Assembly: GCA_052067355.1 (NCBI GenBank)
Contig: JBQHQH010000008.1
Coordinates: forward strand, 1-64,000
Length of the DNA stretch: 64,000 bases
Reading direction: 5' to 3'
Source: CABMKH01 sp040797625
Lineage (GTDB): Bacteria; Bacillota; Clostridia; Tissierellales; Tissierellaceae
Position 1 is the first letter of the stretch, and every line of letters begins with the position of its first letter. The notes under the pieces are model-generated. The model was given only the letters and a program-made list of their open reading frames with translations. It searched no databases and was not told where the DNA came from. Shown piece after piece: positions 15,651 through 25,114 of the stretch. The position numbers and the translations under genes were made by a program.

Positions 15651-17996
15651 TCATTTGATAAAACTGATACCTTCTTCCTTAAGTATTTTTACTATTTTCT
15701 CAGGTGTACATGGAAGATCTCTTATACGGATACCTACAGCATTGTTAATTGCATTGCCAATTGCTGCGGCGACAGGATTTGTAACACCTTCTCCTATTGC
15801 TTTGGCTCCCAGAGGTCCCGTAGGCTCATAAGTGTCTGCAAAAATCATATCAACTTCAGGCATATCCATTACCGTTGGAATATGATACTTTGAGAAATTC
15901 TTTGTACGCAATTGCCCTTTATCATCAATAATCATATCCTCCATAAGAGCATAACCCATTCCCATATGGAACCCACCTGTAACTTGACCCTCAACATTAT
16001 TCAGATTTATAATTGTTCCGGTATCCACACCGCTTAATACATTTACAATATTAACCATACCTGTTAAAGTATTAACTTCAAGTTCTACAAATACCGTTAT
16101 AAAGTGAGGTGGACAAGCATTTGGTCTCATACTTGCCTGAGTACTAGCGATTCCCCAACCTTTATAATGAGCTGCACATACTACTTCAGAAATAGGTATT
16201 GATTCTTCTGGCTTATCATGAATATATATTCTACTATCTTTAATCTCAAGATCTTCAGGACCACATTGGAATATTCTTGAACCCCACTCAAGAAGCTTGC
16301 TATGAAGCTCCTCAGCACATTTTACTATCGGTTGTCCGGAACCGTAAAGTCCACGACTTGCATGAGTGGCACCATCAAATGGAGTAGTATCTGTATCTCC
16401 CTGATTAACCATTACGTCTTCATATTTAAGACCAATTATCTCAGCTGCTATAGCTGCATGAGCTGTGAGAACCCCTGATCCTAAATCAGCTGCGGAATTC
16501 ATTATCTGTGCTGTACCATCTTCATTCATTTTTATATATGCTGCACTATGGTCTATAATAAATGCATTAGGTTTTTCAGATCCGCATCCAGATGTATGAA
16601 ATCCTCTTGCCATACCAAGTCCCTTACGAATCCATGGCTTATCTGGATAAGGAGTATGGTTCATCTTTTCTCTCTCATACCAATTTGTTATCTCTGCACT
16701 TCTATCTAACAATTCTTCGGTTCCACAACTTCTTATGGTACTCTTAACAGCAGGACCTTGACCATAGAAAGTGTCACCAACGTCTACATTGTTCTTATAT
16801 CTTAATTCTACAGGATCAATACCTAATTCTTGAGCTGCTTCATCCATCATTGTTTCAATTGCCCAGTTTCCCTGAGGATTACCAGCACCACGCATTGCTG
16901 ATAGAGGTGGAGTATTAGTATATACGGATTTTCCTGTAATTCTCATGTTAGGACATCTATACATGGAAATACATGTACCTAAAGCAAGGTTCATCTTTGA
17001 ACTTCCACTAAAGGCATATGCTCCTGTATCGTCAATAACATCAGAATGCAATGAAGTCATTGTACCATCCTTTTTAAATCCCGCTTTTATTGTTACAATC
17101 ATAGGGTGACGACCACATGATAGGAAAATTTCTTCTCTTGTTTTCTCACCTCTTACAGGCCTTCCTGTCCTCAGAGCCAATAATGCACATATATTTTCTA
17201 TAAATCCTGTGTGTATATGTGCTCCAAAGGAACCCCCAAGGTACATACGATGACAATTTAACATGCTTACTGGAATTCCCAATGAGTGTGACATATTTAT
17301 ACGCATAGCATGAATACCCTGTGATGTCGCATAAACATCTAAACGTCCATCATCTGCAGGAACACAGATTACGCAAGTCCTTTCCATTGGTGCAGGATTA
17401 GGCTTGGAAGTGCGATATTCTCTTTCTATAATATAATCTGCCTCAGCAAAGCCTCTTTCTGTATCTCCTATGCTTACATCTGTAGAATCAAGAATATTGC
17501 CATCTAATTCAACTATATTTTTTCCTTTTTTTGCTTCTTCATGTATCTTAGGAGCATCAGGCTTCAGAGCCTCCTCTGCTGTCAGAGCAGCGGGGAGCAC
17601 ATCATATTCAACCTTTATTTTTTTCAAAGCTTCTTCAGCTATTTCTACGCTTGTTGCAGCAACAGCCGCAACTCTATCACCAACATGTCTTACATGTTTT
17701 TCTAATATATAACTGTCATGCCACATTATCTCAGGAACATGTAAGAATTGATGCATACTCAAAATTTTCGGAACATCTTCGTGAGTTATTATATCAACGA
17801 CACCCTTAACTTTGAAAGCTTCCGAAGTGTCTATATTCTTAACAATGGCATTAGCATACGGGCTACGTAAAATACGGCAATGAAGCATATCTTTAAATTT
17901 TAAATCGCCTGAAAATTTTAGAGCGCCAGTAGCCTTCTGTCTAGCTTCAATTTTTTCTTGTCTTTTCCCGACTATGTTAAAATCATTTGCTTGCAT
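15651..17996 (-). CDS. Molybdenum hydroxylase large subunit (xanthine dehydrogenase family), copy 1
   Basis: A 781-residue molybdopterin-binding subunit of the xanthine dehydrogenase/aldehyde oxidase family, hydroxylating an aza-heterocycle or aldehyde. The N-terminal a/b hammerhead starts ARQKATGALKFSGDL and has VGDRVAAVAA. The cofactor-binding part includes YLGGSFGAHIHTGF, SAMRGAGNPQGNWAIE and GQVTGGFHMGMGYALME. The catalytic Glu lies in PLGAKAIGEGVTNP near residue 735. No selenocysteine codon is needed, since Se in this family is a cofactor ligand. It is 12 bp after the second large-subunit gene, the last gene of the hydroxylase set. Purine is the likely substrate class on context. Confidence 0.87.
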   Translation of the reverse strand: MQANDFNIVGKRQEKIEARQKATGALKFSGDLKFKDMLHCRILRSPYANAIVKNIDTSEAFKVKGVVDIITHEDVPKILSMHQFLHVPEIMWHDSYILEKHVRHVGDRVAAVAATSVEIAEEALKKIKVEYDVLPAALTAEEALKPDAPKIHEEAKKGKNIVELDGNILDSTDVSIGDTERGFAEADYIIEREYRTSKPNPAPMERTCVICVPADDGRLDVYATSQGIHAMRINMSHSLGIPVSMLNCHRMYLGGSFGAHIHTGFIENICALLALRTGRPVRGEKTREEIFLSCGRHPMIVTIKAGFKKDGTMTSLHSDVIDDTGAYAFSGSSKMNLALGTCISMYRCPNMRITGKSVYTNTPPLSAMRGAGNPQGNWAIETMMDEAAQELGIDPVELRYKNNVDVGDTFYGQGPAVKSTIRSCGTEELLDRSAEITNWYEREKMNHTPYPDKPWIRKGLGMARGFHTSGCGSEKPNAFIIDHSAAYIKMNEDGTAQIMNSAADLGSGVLTAHAAIAAEIIGLKYEDVMVNQGDTDTTPFDGATHASRGLYGSGQPIVKCAEELHSKLLEWGSRIFQCGPEDLEIKDSRIYIHDKPEESIPISEVVCAAHYKGWGIASTQASMRPNACPPHFITVFVELEVNTLTGMVNIVNVLSGVDTGTIINLNNVEGQVTGGFHMGMGYALMEDMIIDDKGQLRTKNFSKYHIPTVMDMPEVDMIFADTYEPTGPLGAKAIGEGVTNPVAAAIGNAINNAVGIRIRDLPCTPEKIVKILKEEGISFIK

Positions 17997-18008
17997 TTAA
18001 AAACCCCC

Positions 18009-20327
18009 TTACCATATATTAATCGTTCTTTTTCCCTGTAAAGCAGCAACCACTACGTCTTTTGATATAGGTAAGCTGTTGAATCTAATACCTATAGCAT
18101 CATAAACAGCATTTGCTATTGCAGCCGGCACAGGTGCTACACCCATTTCCGCTACACTCTTTGCACCATATGCACCTGATGGTTCATAAGACTCAACTAT
18201 AATGGATTTGAAATTATCTAAAGATGGTATATCCATAGCTCTAGGTACTTTAAAGTTTGTAAAGTTATCATTTATCAATTTACCATTATCATCAAATGTC
18301 ATATATTCACTTAGTGTATATCCAATGCCTTGTGCTGTAGCGCCTTCTATTTGCCCTTCTACTATGTCTGGATGTATTGCTCTTCCAACATCATGAGCAG
18401 CAACATATTTTATAATCTCAATATCTCCAGTTTCTTTATCTACTTCTACCTCAGCAAAATGAGCAGCCATTGCAGGTGGACAATTTTGTGCTCTATAGCT
18501 TGCAGATTCCGTTATATGCATTGGATCAGGTGATTTATACAACGCATAAAAAGCCACATCAGATATTTTAACTATTTTTTCACCATTTTCTCTACGAACA
18601 ACCCAGCCATCATATGTATCCATATTATCTTTATGAATTTCTGGATGCATTTCAAAAGCGTATTTCAATACATCTGCTTTTACTTTTTCCGCAGCTTTCT
18701 TTACACCATTTAATGCTACATAGGATTGTCTTGATGCATAGCTTCCCATATCAAATGATGTTATATCTGTGTCAGAAGAAATAACGGATACGTCTTCCAT
18801 TCTGATACCTATTGTTTCTGCGGCAACTTGTGCACTAGATGTATCAGAACCCTGCCCTAAATCCGGTGAACCTATGAGTAATGTTATAGTTCCATCTTCA
18901 TGCATTATAATCTGTGCAGCAGAAAAATCAGGCTCTGCAGATGTACCACTTACGTGCATTGCAACAGCTACTCCTTTTCCTCTTGCTTTATGCCTATCTT
19001 CCGATTCAATCTTTGGTTCGTAAAAACCTATCTCTTCAGCACCTTTTCTTAGGCATTCTTCTATTCCACAAGCTTCAAGTATCCAGTGAGTTGAAAGACT
19101 TAATGGATTTTCTTGCCCAACTTCAACATAGTTCCTTATCCTCCATTCTATAGGATCTTCTCCTAAGTCCCTTACAATTTTATCAACTTGGGTCTCTCTA
19201 GCAAATGATATCTGTGGATTGCCATATCCTCTATAAGCACCAAAATCAGGTAGATTTGTATATATTACATGTGCATTAAAATCAACATTTTTACATTTAT
19301 AAGGTATCTTTGAGAACATTGCCCCTGCAACGTAAGGAGTGTGACCTGTATAAGCTCCTGCATTCGCTTTAGCTTCAACATCCATTGCGCAGATATCACC
19401 CTCTTTGTTTATACCAGTCTTAATTCTTATCTTCATAGGATGTCGCGCAGTTGTGGTTGCCATATTTTCTTCCCTTGTAGTAACAATTTTGACTGGTTTA
19501 CCTGCTTTGATGGCAAGAGCTACATTTAACAACTCATATTGTGGCATTTGTCTTTCGCCAAATCCTCCACCTAATGGAGGCTTGATTACTCTTATTTTGT
19601 TCATTGGGATGCCGAAAACTTCATTGATATTTCTTCTTATATGGAATGGTACCTGAGTGGTAGCCCAAAGTGTTACTCTTCCTGTTGCCGGGTCATATTG
19701 AACCAAAGAAGCTGATGGCTCCATACAAGCATGTTGCTGTCCTCCTACTTCATAAAAATCTTCATATATATATTCAGCTTCTTCTTCAAAAGCTTTTTTT
19801 GCATCACCTTTTGTTATGATTTTATCAGAACAGTTTTTATAAATACCTGGATGTACGTCTGGTGCATCAGGTTTTCTTGCTTCATCAACATCAAATACAG
19901 CAGGAAGTACTTCATATTCTACTTCGATTAAATCCAATGCTTTTAGAGCTGTCTCTTCATCTTTTGCAGCAACTGCCAGAACAGGTTCACCATAATGTCT
20001 CACTTTTTTATCTAAGATATATTTATCTTCTATATATCCTTCCATTGGAACAGGTAACATGCCAACTATTGTATGCTTGGGATAACCTGCTGTCGAATAT
20101 TGAACTCTAGGTACATCTTCCCATGTTAGAACTGCTGCACCTAATTCCTCAGCTCTCTCAGCATTTATTGATTTAATATTTGCATGTGCATGTGGACTTC
20201 TCAATATTTTACCTATATACATCCCCGGTACTTTCATATCAGTTGTATATAAAGCAGCACCAGTAGCTCTTTCAGTAGAATTAATTTTCTTAACATTTTT
20301 TCCAACTACATTGCATTTCTTATTCAT
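18009..20327 (-). CDS. Molybdenum hydroxylase large subunit (xanthine dehydrogenase family), copy 2
   Basis: A second large subunit of about 772 residues, distinct from its neighbour: STERATGAALYTTDM at the N-terminus, PLGGGFGERQMPQYELLN and FGAYRGYGNPQISFARE at the cofactor site, GQIEGATAQGIGYTLSE, and the catalytic Glu in YGAKSVAEMGVAPVPAA. ATG 20327 is chosen because it overlaps the preceding stop (ATGAATAA) and follows GGGGGTG by six bases; an upstream ATG at 20342 would add five residues. With the 2Fe-2S and FAD subunit genes encoded just upstream it forms a classic three-subunit hydroxylase. Xanthine dehydrogenase or nicotinate/purine hydroxylase are the options. Confidence 0.88.
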   Translation of the reverse strand: MNKKCNVVGKNVKKINSTERATGAALYTTDMKVPGMYIGKILRSPHAHANIKSINAERAEELGAAVLTWEDVPRVQYSTAGYPKHTIVGMLPVPMEGYIEDKYILDKKVRHYGEPVLAVAAKDEETALKALDLIEVEYEVLPAVFDVDEARKPDAPDVHPGIYKNCSDKIITKGDAKKAFEEEAEYIYEDFYEVGGQQHACMEPSASLVQYDPATGRVTLWATTQVPFHIRRNINEVFGIPMNKIRVIKPPLGGGFGERQMPQYELLNVALAIKAGKPVKIVTTREENMATTTARHPMKIRIKTGINKEGDICAMDVEAKANAGAYTGHTPYVAGAMFSKIPYKCKNVDFNAHVIYTNLPDFGAYRGYGNPQISFARETQVDKIVRDLGEDPIEWRIRNYVEVGQENPLSLSTHWILEACGIEECLRKGAEEIGFYEPKIESEDRHKARGKGVAVAMHVSGTSAEPDFSAAQIIMHEDGTITLLIGSPDLGQGSDTSSAQVAAETIGIRMEDVSVISSDTDITSFDMGSYASRQSYVALNGVKKAAEKVKADVLKYAFEMHPEIHKDNMDTYDGWVVRRENGEKIVKISDVAFYALYKSPDPMHITESASYRAQNCPPAMAAHFAEVEVDKETGDIEIIKYVAAHDVGRAIHPDIVEGQIEGATAQGIGYTLSEYMTFDDNGKLINDNFTNFKVPRAMDIPSLDNFKSIIVESYEPSGAYGAKSVAEMGVAPVPAAIANAVYDAIGIRFNSLPISKDVVVAALQGKRTINIW

Positions 20328-20811
20328 TGTCTGCACCCCCATTCAACCTTTTTGCAGCACTCAAAATAGCTTTAACTGGTTTTGCATAACCAGTACATCT
20401 ACATATGTTTCCAGCAATACCTTCCCTAACTTCTTCCTCTGTAGGATTGCTATTTTCATCAAGCAATGCTTTAGCTGTCATAAGTAAACCAGGAGTACAA
20501 TAACCGCACTGAATAGCAGCTAAATCTATAAATTCTTCTTGAAGAGGATGAAGTTTTCCATCAGTTGCTAGCCCTTCAACTGTTGTTATTTCTGCACCAT
20601 CTGCCTGTAAAGCAGGTGTTATACAGGATTTTACAGACATCCCATTCATTATTACTGTACATGCGCCGCAATCCCCTCTATCACAAGCAGTTTTTGTACC
20701 TGTTATCCCCAGTTCATTCCTTATTAAGTCCATCAGAGTATCACCGGGTTTAACATAACTTTCACGTTCTATACCATTAACTTTTAATTTTACTTTATAT
20801 TTCTTTTCCAT
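20320..20811 (-). CDS. Molybdenum hydroxylase 2Fe-2S subunit, copy 2
   Basis: A 163-residue electron-transfer subunit with two [2Fe-2S] clusters. The N-terminal plant-type site is TACDRGDCGACTVIMNG with a further Cys in VKSCITPAL. The C-terminal helical site has CGYCTPGLLMTAKALLD and NICRCTGYAKPVKAI. It would pass electrons from the Mo site to the FAD subunit. Its 3' end overlaps the start of the large-subunit gene, showing translational coupling, and it lies 20 bp after an FAD subunit gene. Length is normal. Confidence 0.9.
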   Translation of the reverse strand: MEKKYKVKLKVNGIERESYVKPGDTLMDLIRNELGITGTKTACDRGDCGACTVIMNGMSVKSCITPALQADGAEITTVEGLATDGKLHPLQEEFIDLAAIQCGYCTPGLLMTAKALLDENSNPTEEEVREGIAGNICRCTGYAKPVKAILSAAKRLNGGADNE

Positions 20812-20831
20812 AATCTCCCCCCCATTATTTA

Positions 20832-21707
20832 CTATTTTAAATTATTTTCTACAGCTCTTTTGTAAGCTTTTAAAGCGGTTCTCTTTGCAAAAACCTTACT
20901 CATATGTATTCTATATTCCTTAGTAGTTCTTATAGAGGTTCTAGGAGAAATACTTTGCAAGACCAATTCAGATAGTTCATCTAATTTATCCTCATCTTCT
21001 AATTTCAGTCCAATCAATGCATCTTCAAATTCCTTCGGTCTTACTACTGTAGAACTAACTGAACCTATGGCAATTCTTGCTTCTTTTACTTTATTATCTT
21101 TATCTACTTCTATAAAAGCTGCAGCATTTATAAGTGCCAAGTCCTCAGAATTTCTGGTCGCTTTTTCAAAACTAGTTCCATAGGAGCCTTTGCAGAGAGG
21201 TATCTGTATCTCAGTTAATATTTCATTAGTTCTAAGAATATTGTTTTTAGCACTTATAGTAAAATCCTCCGCGTTTACCTTTTTTTCTCCAGAAGATGTG
21301 TTTATAACATACATCGCATCTACTGAAAAAATCGGTGGTATTGTATCTGATGAAGGTAGAGACATACAGATGTTGCCTCCTATTGTGGCTGTGTTTCTAA
21401 TCGTAGGATCGGCAAAAACTTTACTAGCTTCCCACAAGCTTTGAAACTTAATCTTTATAATATCTGATCTTTCTATTTCTCTTAAGGTTGTTGCTGCTCC
21501 AATTTTTATGAATCCTTCTTCTTCTTTAATATAATTTAATCCTAACTTGGTAATATCTACAAGCGCTTCTATATCTTTATGATCATCTGTATAGAGATCT
21601 GTAGCACCTGCAATTATTTTAATATCTCCTTCATAATCGCTAAGTGTTGAAATTGCTTCTTTCAATGATGTTGGTTTAAAATATTCTTTAACATTTGATT
21701 GTTTCAT
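20832..21707 (-). CDS. Molybdenum hydroxylase FAD-binding subunit, copy 2
   Basis: About 291 residues of the CO-dehydrogenase/xanthine-dehydrogenase FAD subunit family. FAD-binding signatures are KIIAGATDLYTD (pyrophosphate loop) and ATIGGNICMSLPSSDTIP. The C-terminal CODH-flavoprotein domain has ARIAIGSVSSTVVRPKEFE. ATG 21707 is used because AAGGAG sits eight bases before it; an in-frame GTG nine bases earlier overlaps that site. It receives electrons from the 2Fe-2S subunit and passes them to NAD(P) or another acceptor. It lies between the two halves of the duplicated hydroxylase set. Confidence 0.87.
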   Translation of the reverse strand: MKQSNVKEYFKPTSLKEAISTLSDYEGDIKIIAGATDLYTDDHKDIEALVDITKLGLNYIKEEEGFIKIGAATTLREIERSDIIKIKFQSLWEASKVFADPTIRNTATIGGNICMSLPSSDTIPPIFSVDAMYVINTSSGEKKVNAEDFTISAKNNILRTNEILTEIQIPLCKGSYGTSFEKATRNSEDLALINAAAFIEVDKDNKVKEARIAIGSVSSTVVRPKEFEDALIGLKLEDEDKLDELSELVLQSISPRTSIRTTKEYRIHMSKVFAKRTALKAYKRAVENNLK

Positions 21708-21740
21708 CAATGTCACTCCTTTTTCAAATTATTAGGAATT

Positions 21741-22613
21741 TTAAACTATCGCTGCTTTAAATAGATTTTCAAAAGCCTCATATGCAACACCTTTTATCGC
21801 TTCTCTCTTATATGGCATGGAATCCCTTCCCGCTATTGCATTTTCTATTTCACCAGACATCTCTTCAGCAAATTGTTCTACCAATTCTCTATTTACCTTT
21901 TTATTTTTTAAAAATTCTTCTATTCTTATTACTCTAAAAGCTGTTTTCCCAGCAGCTCCCAATCCCATTCTTGCTTCATCTATGACATTTGTCTCATCAT
22001 TATAATTAACATTCATAGCAATACTCAATTTTGCAATTGTTACTGCCGTTCTTGATCCAAGTTTTGTAAAAGTACTCATCCAACTTTCCTCTTGTTTAGG
22101 TATTTTTATACCAATAATAGCTTGATCACAGTTTAACGATGTTTTGTTTGGTCCAACAAGGATATCTTCTATAGGTAATTCTTCAGTTTTTCCTTCGCTA
22201 TCAATTATAAGCACTTTACCTTCTAATACCATTAAAGCCGGTAAACAATCCCCAGCTGGCGCAGCATTTCCTATGTTACCTCCAATTGTACCTCTGTTAC
22301 GTATTTGTTTAGAGCCTAAATCTTGTGCGGCTTCTGCCAAACATTTTGCATATTTATTTATTAACTGATCTTCTTCTAGTTCAGTAAATGTTGTCAAAGA
22401 TCCTATAAGTAAGTTTTCATCGTCTTCCTTAATATATTTCATTTCGTTAATGCCTGATATATCGATAATTAAATCAGGATTAATTTTCCCTTGATTTAAA
22501 TAGACAACTAAATCAGTGCCTCCAGCTAGCATCTTGGTATTTTCTGTAGCACTTTTAAGTGCTTCCAATAATTCAGGGATATTCTTCGGAGTTAATAATT
22601 CAAACTTTTCCAT
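21741..22613 (-). CDS. Molybdenum hydroxylase FAD-binding subunit, copy 1
   Basis: A 290-residue FAD subunit with KMLAGGTDLVVYLNQG, RNRGTIGGNIGNAAPAGDCLPAL, and the C-terminal segment EARMGLGAAGKTAFRVIRIEEFL. It has a cleaner FAD-binding GGTDL motif than the other FAD subunit, whose loop reads AGATDL. Start ATG 22613 follows GGTGGG. Gene order 2Fe-2S, FAD, FAD, 2Fe-2S, Mo, Mo suggests that this subunit pairs with the first 2Fe-2S gene and one of the large subunits. Which one is not deducible from the sequence. Confidence 0.88.
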   Translation of the reverse strand: MEKFELLTPKNIPELLEALKSATENTKMLAGGTDLVVYLNQGKINPDLIIDISGINEMKYIKEDDENLLIGSLTTFTELEEDQLINKYAKCLAEAAQDLGSKQIRNRGTIGGNIGNAAPAGDCLPALMVLEGKVLIIDSEGKTEELPIEDILVGPNKTSLNCDQAIIGIKIPKQEESWMSTFTKLGSRTAVTIAKLSIAMNVNYNDETNVIDEARMGLGAAGKTAFRVIRIEEFLKNKKVNRELVEQFAEEMSGEIENAIAGRDSMPYKREAIKGVAYEAFENLFKAAIV

Positions 22614-22662
22614 TCTACACCCACCTTTTTTAAACTATATTATAATTTACTGCAACTCCATT

Positions 22663-23121
22663 TTAATTCGACTCCGCAGCAGCTTGTATAGCATCAACTA
22701 TTTTGTTATAACCTGTGCAACGGCATATATTTCCTGCTATTGCAATTTTAATTTCTTCTACTGTAGGATTGGGATTCTCCATAAGTAAAGCTTTTGCAGA
22801 CATCAGCATTCCCGGTGTACAAAAACCACATTGAATAGCACCTTTACTTATAAACTCTTCCTGCAATCTATCTAGTTCTCCGTCTTTCTCCAATCCTTCT
22901 ACAGTAATTATCTCTTTACCATCAACCTGTGATGCTAAAACCAAACATGAATGAACAGCTTTTTTATTCATTATAACGGTGCAAGTTCCACATTCACCCT
23001 CACCACAACCTTCTTTTGTTCCTGTCAAACCTAATTGATCTCTTAAAATATCTACCAATCTAACATTAGGTTGGACATCCAAAGAATAGTCTTTGTCATT
23101 TACTTTAAAACTTATTTGCAT
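22663..23121 (-). CDS. Molybdenum hydroxylase 2Fe-2S subunit, copy 1
   Basis: About 152 residues with the standard four-cysteine pattern of each cluster: GCGEGECGTCTVIMN with VHSCLVLA, and CGFCTPGMLMSAKALL with NICRCTGYNKIV. ATG 23121 is preferred since GGAGG lies seven bases before it; an in-frame upstream ATG at 23151 would add ten residues with no better site. It is the second gene of the long transcript that begins with the YjiH-type membrane protein. Function: electron relay in a xanthine dehydrogenase-type hydroxylase. Confidence 0.9.
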   Translation of the reverse strand: MQISFKVNDKDYSLDVQPNVRLVDILRDQLGLTGTKEGCGEGECGTCTVIMNKKAVHSCLVLASQVDGKEIITVEGLEKDGELDRLQEEFISKGAIQCGFCTPGMLMSAKALLMENPNPTVEEIKIAIAGNICRCTGYNKIVDAIQAAAESN

Positions 23122-23188
23122 AAAAATTCCTCCTTCCATTTTGCCCTCCATCTTTCCACTACTATAAATAATAATTATATGATTTTAT

Positions 23189-24529
23189 TTAAAATAAAAA
23201 ACTTGTCATCAAGGCGATTATTGGTATAGCTATAAGTGTTCTGATTATAAACATAACAACTAGTTCGCCAGCATTTAGTGGTACATCAACTCCCAACATA
23301 GCCATTGCGCTTTCTGAAAAGTTGATAACCTGAACACTCGATAGAACAACAATAAAGAACACGCTAGATTCTGCAATCCCTTGGCCTGCTACTAAAATTG
23401 CCGGTAATGAAATCTCCGCTATACCAATTAAAGTAGCTGGAGCAATAGCAGCAGCATACTCTAAGCCAAAAAAGTTGAGTATAGGTGCCATAGGCTTTCC
23501 CAAATAATCAAACAATGGTGTATATTCTGTCAATAATAGTGCCATTGCTCCTATTGATAATACATAACCAACTATTGATTGACCAAATGTTAGTGCGTCT
23601 TTTAAATTACCAAAAAAAGCTTCAACTGTAAGTTCTTCAGATTTAACAGAAGCAGTATCAAGTGCTCTCTTGAATCTGTTTCCTGATTGTTGATTTAAAT
23701 CTTTTTTCTCTTTCAATGCTTCTTTTGTTTGCTCAATTCCATTTCTATAGACATTCCTTTTATGGGAAATAGGGGGGATTCTTATTACAATGATACCCAT
23801 AATAAATGTAGCTATTAATGATGTGAGTACAACTTGTGAATATAAATGTACAATATCACCCATTGACACTAAAACGCCAAAGAATCCTATACTACATACA
23901 GAAAAATTGGTTAAAACTGCTATAGTCTCTTTTTCTGTATATACATTATCTTCGTAAAGAGAATTTGTAAAATAAACTCCAACAGCTGCGTTGGAAACAA
24001 ATCCTGTGATTGCATTTACTGCTGCTTCGCCTGGTAATTTATATAGCGGTCTCATAATTAGTTCAATTAGTATACCTATAAAATCCACAATACCAGATTT
24101 AGTAATAAAAACCACCAACCAACCTGCTATAGTAACTGTTATGAACACTGTTCCAGCTAAAGAAAGGGTCAAACCTCCGACATCTGGATTTAAAAGAGGA
24201 GCTGGTCCAATATTAAAAACAAGCATTATCACTATGATAGCTGCCATTACATATAAAATTCCTTGTGCAACTCCATTTGATTTATGAAACTCTTTCAATT
24301 TTTCATTACTTCCAAACCTCGCCATGAGATAGGTTACAGCTAATACTACAGTTGATATTAGCACGATATAGTCGATGACATTTCCTAACAACATCTCTAA
24401 AGTATTAACTAAAAAAACAACAGGAATTTGTCCGTCAGTTATTGGAAAGAAGAACAGCAAAATACCAATTACAGCAAACAATATAAATTTCATTACACTT
24501 CCTTTTTGATTGGTTTTTGGAATATCCAT
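23189..24529 (-). CDS. YjiH-family nucleoside-recognition (Gate domain) membrane protein
   Basis: A 446-residue membrane protein with about ten hydrophobic segments, matching the YjiH/Gate-domain group related to nucleoside transporters. Visible parts: FFFPITDGQIPVVFLVNTL near the N-terminus, PGEAAVNAITGFVSNAAVGVYFTN in the middle, and a second gate-like region LGLEYAAAIAPATLIGIAEISLPAILVAG. As first gene of the hydroxylase operon it is a candidate purine or ureide permease. That is inference; the family also includes proteins linked to sporulation and peptide export. Start ATG 24529 with AAAAGGAGAAAA upstream. Confidence 0.7.
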   Translation of the reverse strand: MDIPKTNQKGSVMKFILFAVIGILLFFFPITDGQIPVVFLVNTLEMLLGNVIDYIVLISTVVLAVTYLMARFGSNEKLKEFHKSNGVAQGILYVMAAIIVIMLVFNIGPAPLLNPDVGGLTLSLAGTVFITVTIAGWLVVFITKSGIVDFIGILIELIMRPLYKLPGEAAVNAITGFVSNAAVGVYFTNSLYEDNVYTEKETIAVLTNFSVCSIGFFGVLVSMGDIVHLYSQVVLTSLIATFIMGIIVIRIPPISHKRNVYRNGIEQTKEALKEKKDLNQQSGNRFKRALDTASVKSEELTVEAFFGNLKDALTFGQSIVGYVLSIGAMALLLTEYTPLFDYLGKPMAPILNFFGLEYAAAIAPATLIGIAEISLPAILVAGQGIAESSVFFIVVLSSVQVINFSESAMAMLGVDVPLNAGELVVMFIIRTLIAIPIIALMTSFLF

Positions 24530-24737
24530 TTTTTTCTCCTTTTCAAAATTTTTTTACTCTTCTTAGCTACTACTAGCTTTAATATTTAATGTCTATCTAA
24601 ATAATGCATAACCTAAAAATTCTGTCAATAGATCATTTTGTCAAAAAAGAAGTTAAAAGTCCAAATAGCAAATAATGAAATCATCTTCCTAGAGATATAA
24701 ATATAGGTTAAGAAAACGATTTCCATCTGTGTTAAAA

Positions 24738-24821
24738 TTAACATCTAGCTAAAGCAATCTTACAATTTTTAATTTTAGATTTAAAAAATTTGTCATTATT
24801 ATTCGTGTTTATTTCGTCCAT
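24738..24821 (-). CDS. Small leader ORF, 27 codons
   Basis: Within the leader of the hydroxylase operon, AAGGGGG lies seven bases before ATG 24821 and opens a 27-codon frame ending at TAA 24738. The peptide is hydrophilic and Asn/Lys-rich (MDEINTNNNDKFFKSKIKNC...) and ends with LARC. The strong ribosome binding site is the main evidence. It could be a leader peptide involved in attenuation, a small protein, or fortuitous. I do not recognise a family. No terminator hairpin directly after it was identified. Confidence 0.45.
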   Translation of the reverse strand: MDEINTNNNDKFFKSKIKNCKIALARC

Positions 24822-24908
24822 TAATAACCCCCTTATATTTTAATCATTAAAAAATTTATAACTTAAGTCCGCTCTTTATAATTATGTAGTTTTAAAAATA
24901 TTTCCGTT

Positions 24909-24925
24909 CACAATATTGGAACAAC
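24909..24925. promoter_or_regulatory. Candidate operator at the hydroxylase operon start
   Basis: GTTC-N9-GAAC (GTTCACAATATTGGAAC) lies 10-30 bp downstream of the predicted transcription start. It is an imperfect dyad of the size bound by IclR-family dimers; the IclR gene is the upstream neighbour. Assignment is inference. Confidence 0.35.
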
Positions 24926-24942
24926 GTGCCGTATTTGGTTAT

Positions 24943-24972
24943 ATTATATACACACATACAAATATTTGTCAA
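24943..24972 (-). promoter_or_regulatory. Sigma-A promoter of the hydroxylase operon
   Basis: On the minus strand TTGACA (24972-24967) and TATAAT (24948-24943) are both perfect consensus boxes separated by 18 bp. Transcription would begin near 24936, about 400 nt before the YjiH-type gene. Confidence 0.75.
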
Positions 24973-25057
24973 GGTCTTTCCTAATATTAATCTACAATTT
25001 ATTAAAAAATTGATTTTGAAACTAAATCTATTATTTTGAGTTTTCTTCACATAAAAA

Positions 25058-25114
25058 ATACTTCCAAGTAGAAAGTCTATTTTAAATTAATTAGACCGTC
25101 CACTTTGGAAGTAT
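25058..25114 (-). terminator. Terminator of the IclR-family gene
   Basis: On the minus strand GATACTTCCAAAGT pairs with ACTTGGAAGTAT, with an internal GTCTA/TAGAC pair, followed by TTTTTTATG. It lies just after the IclR stop. Confidence 0.75.

Noticed and set aside
15651..20342. Possible selenocysteine codons in the hydroxylase large subunits
   Set aside because: Both frames are uninterrupted. In this enzyme family selenium is a cofactor ligand rather than selenocysteine.
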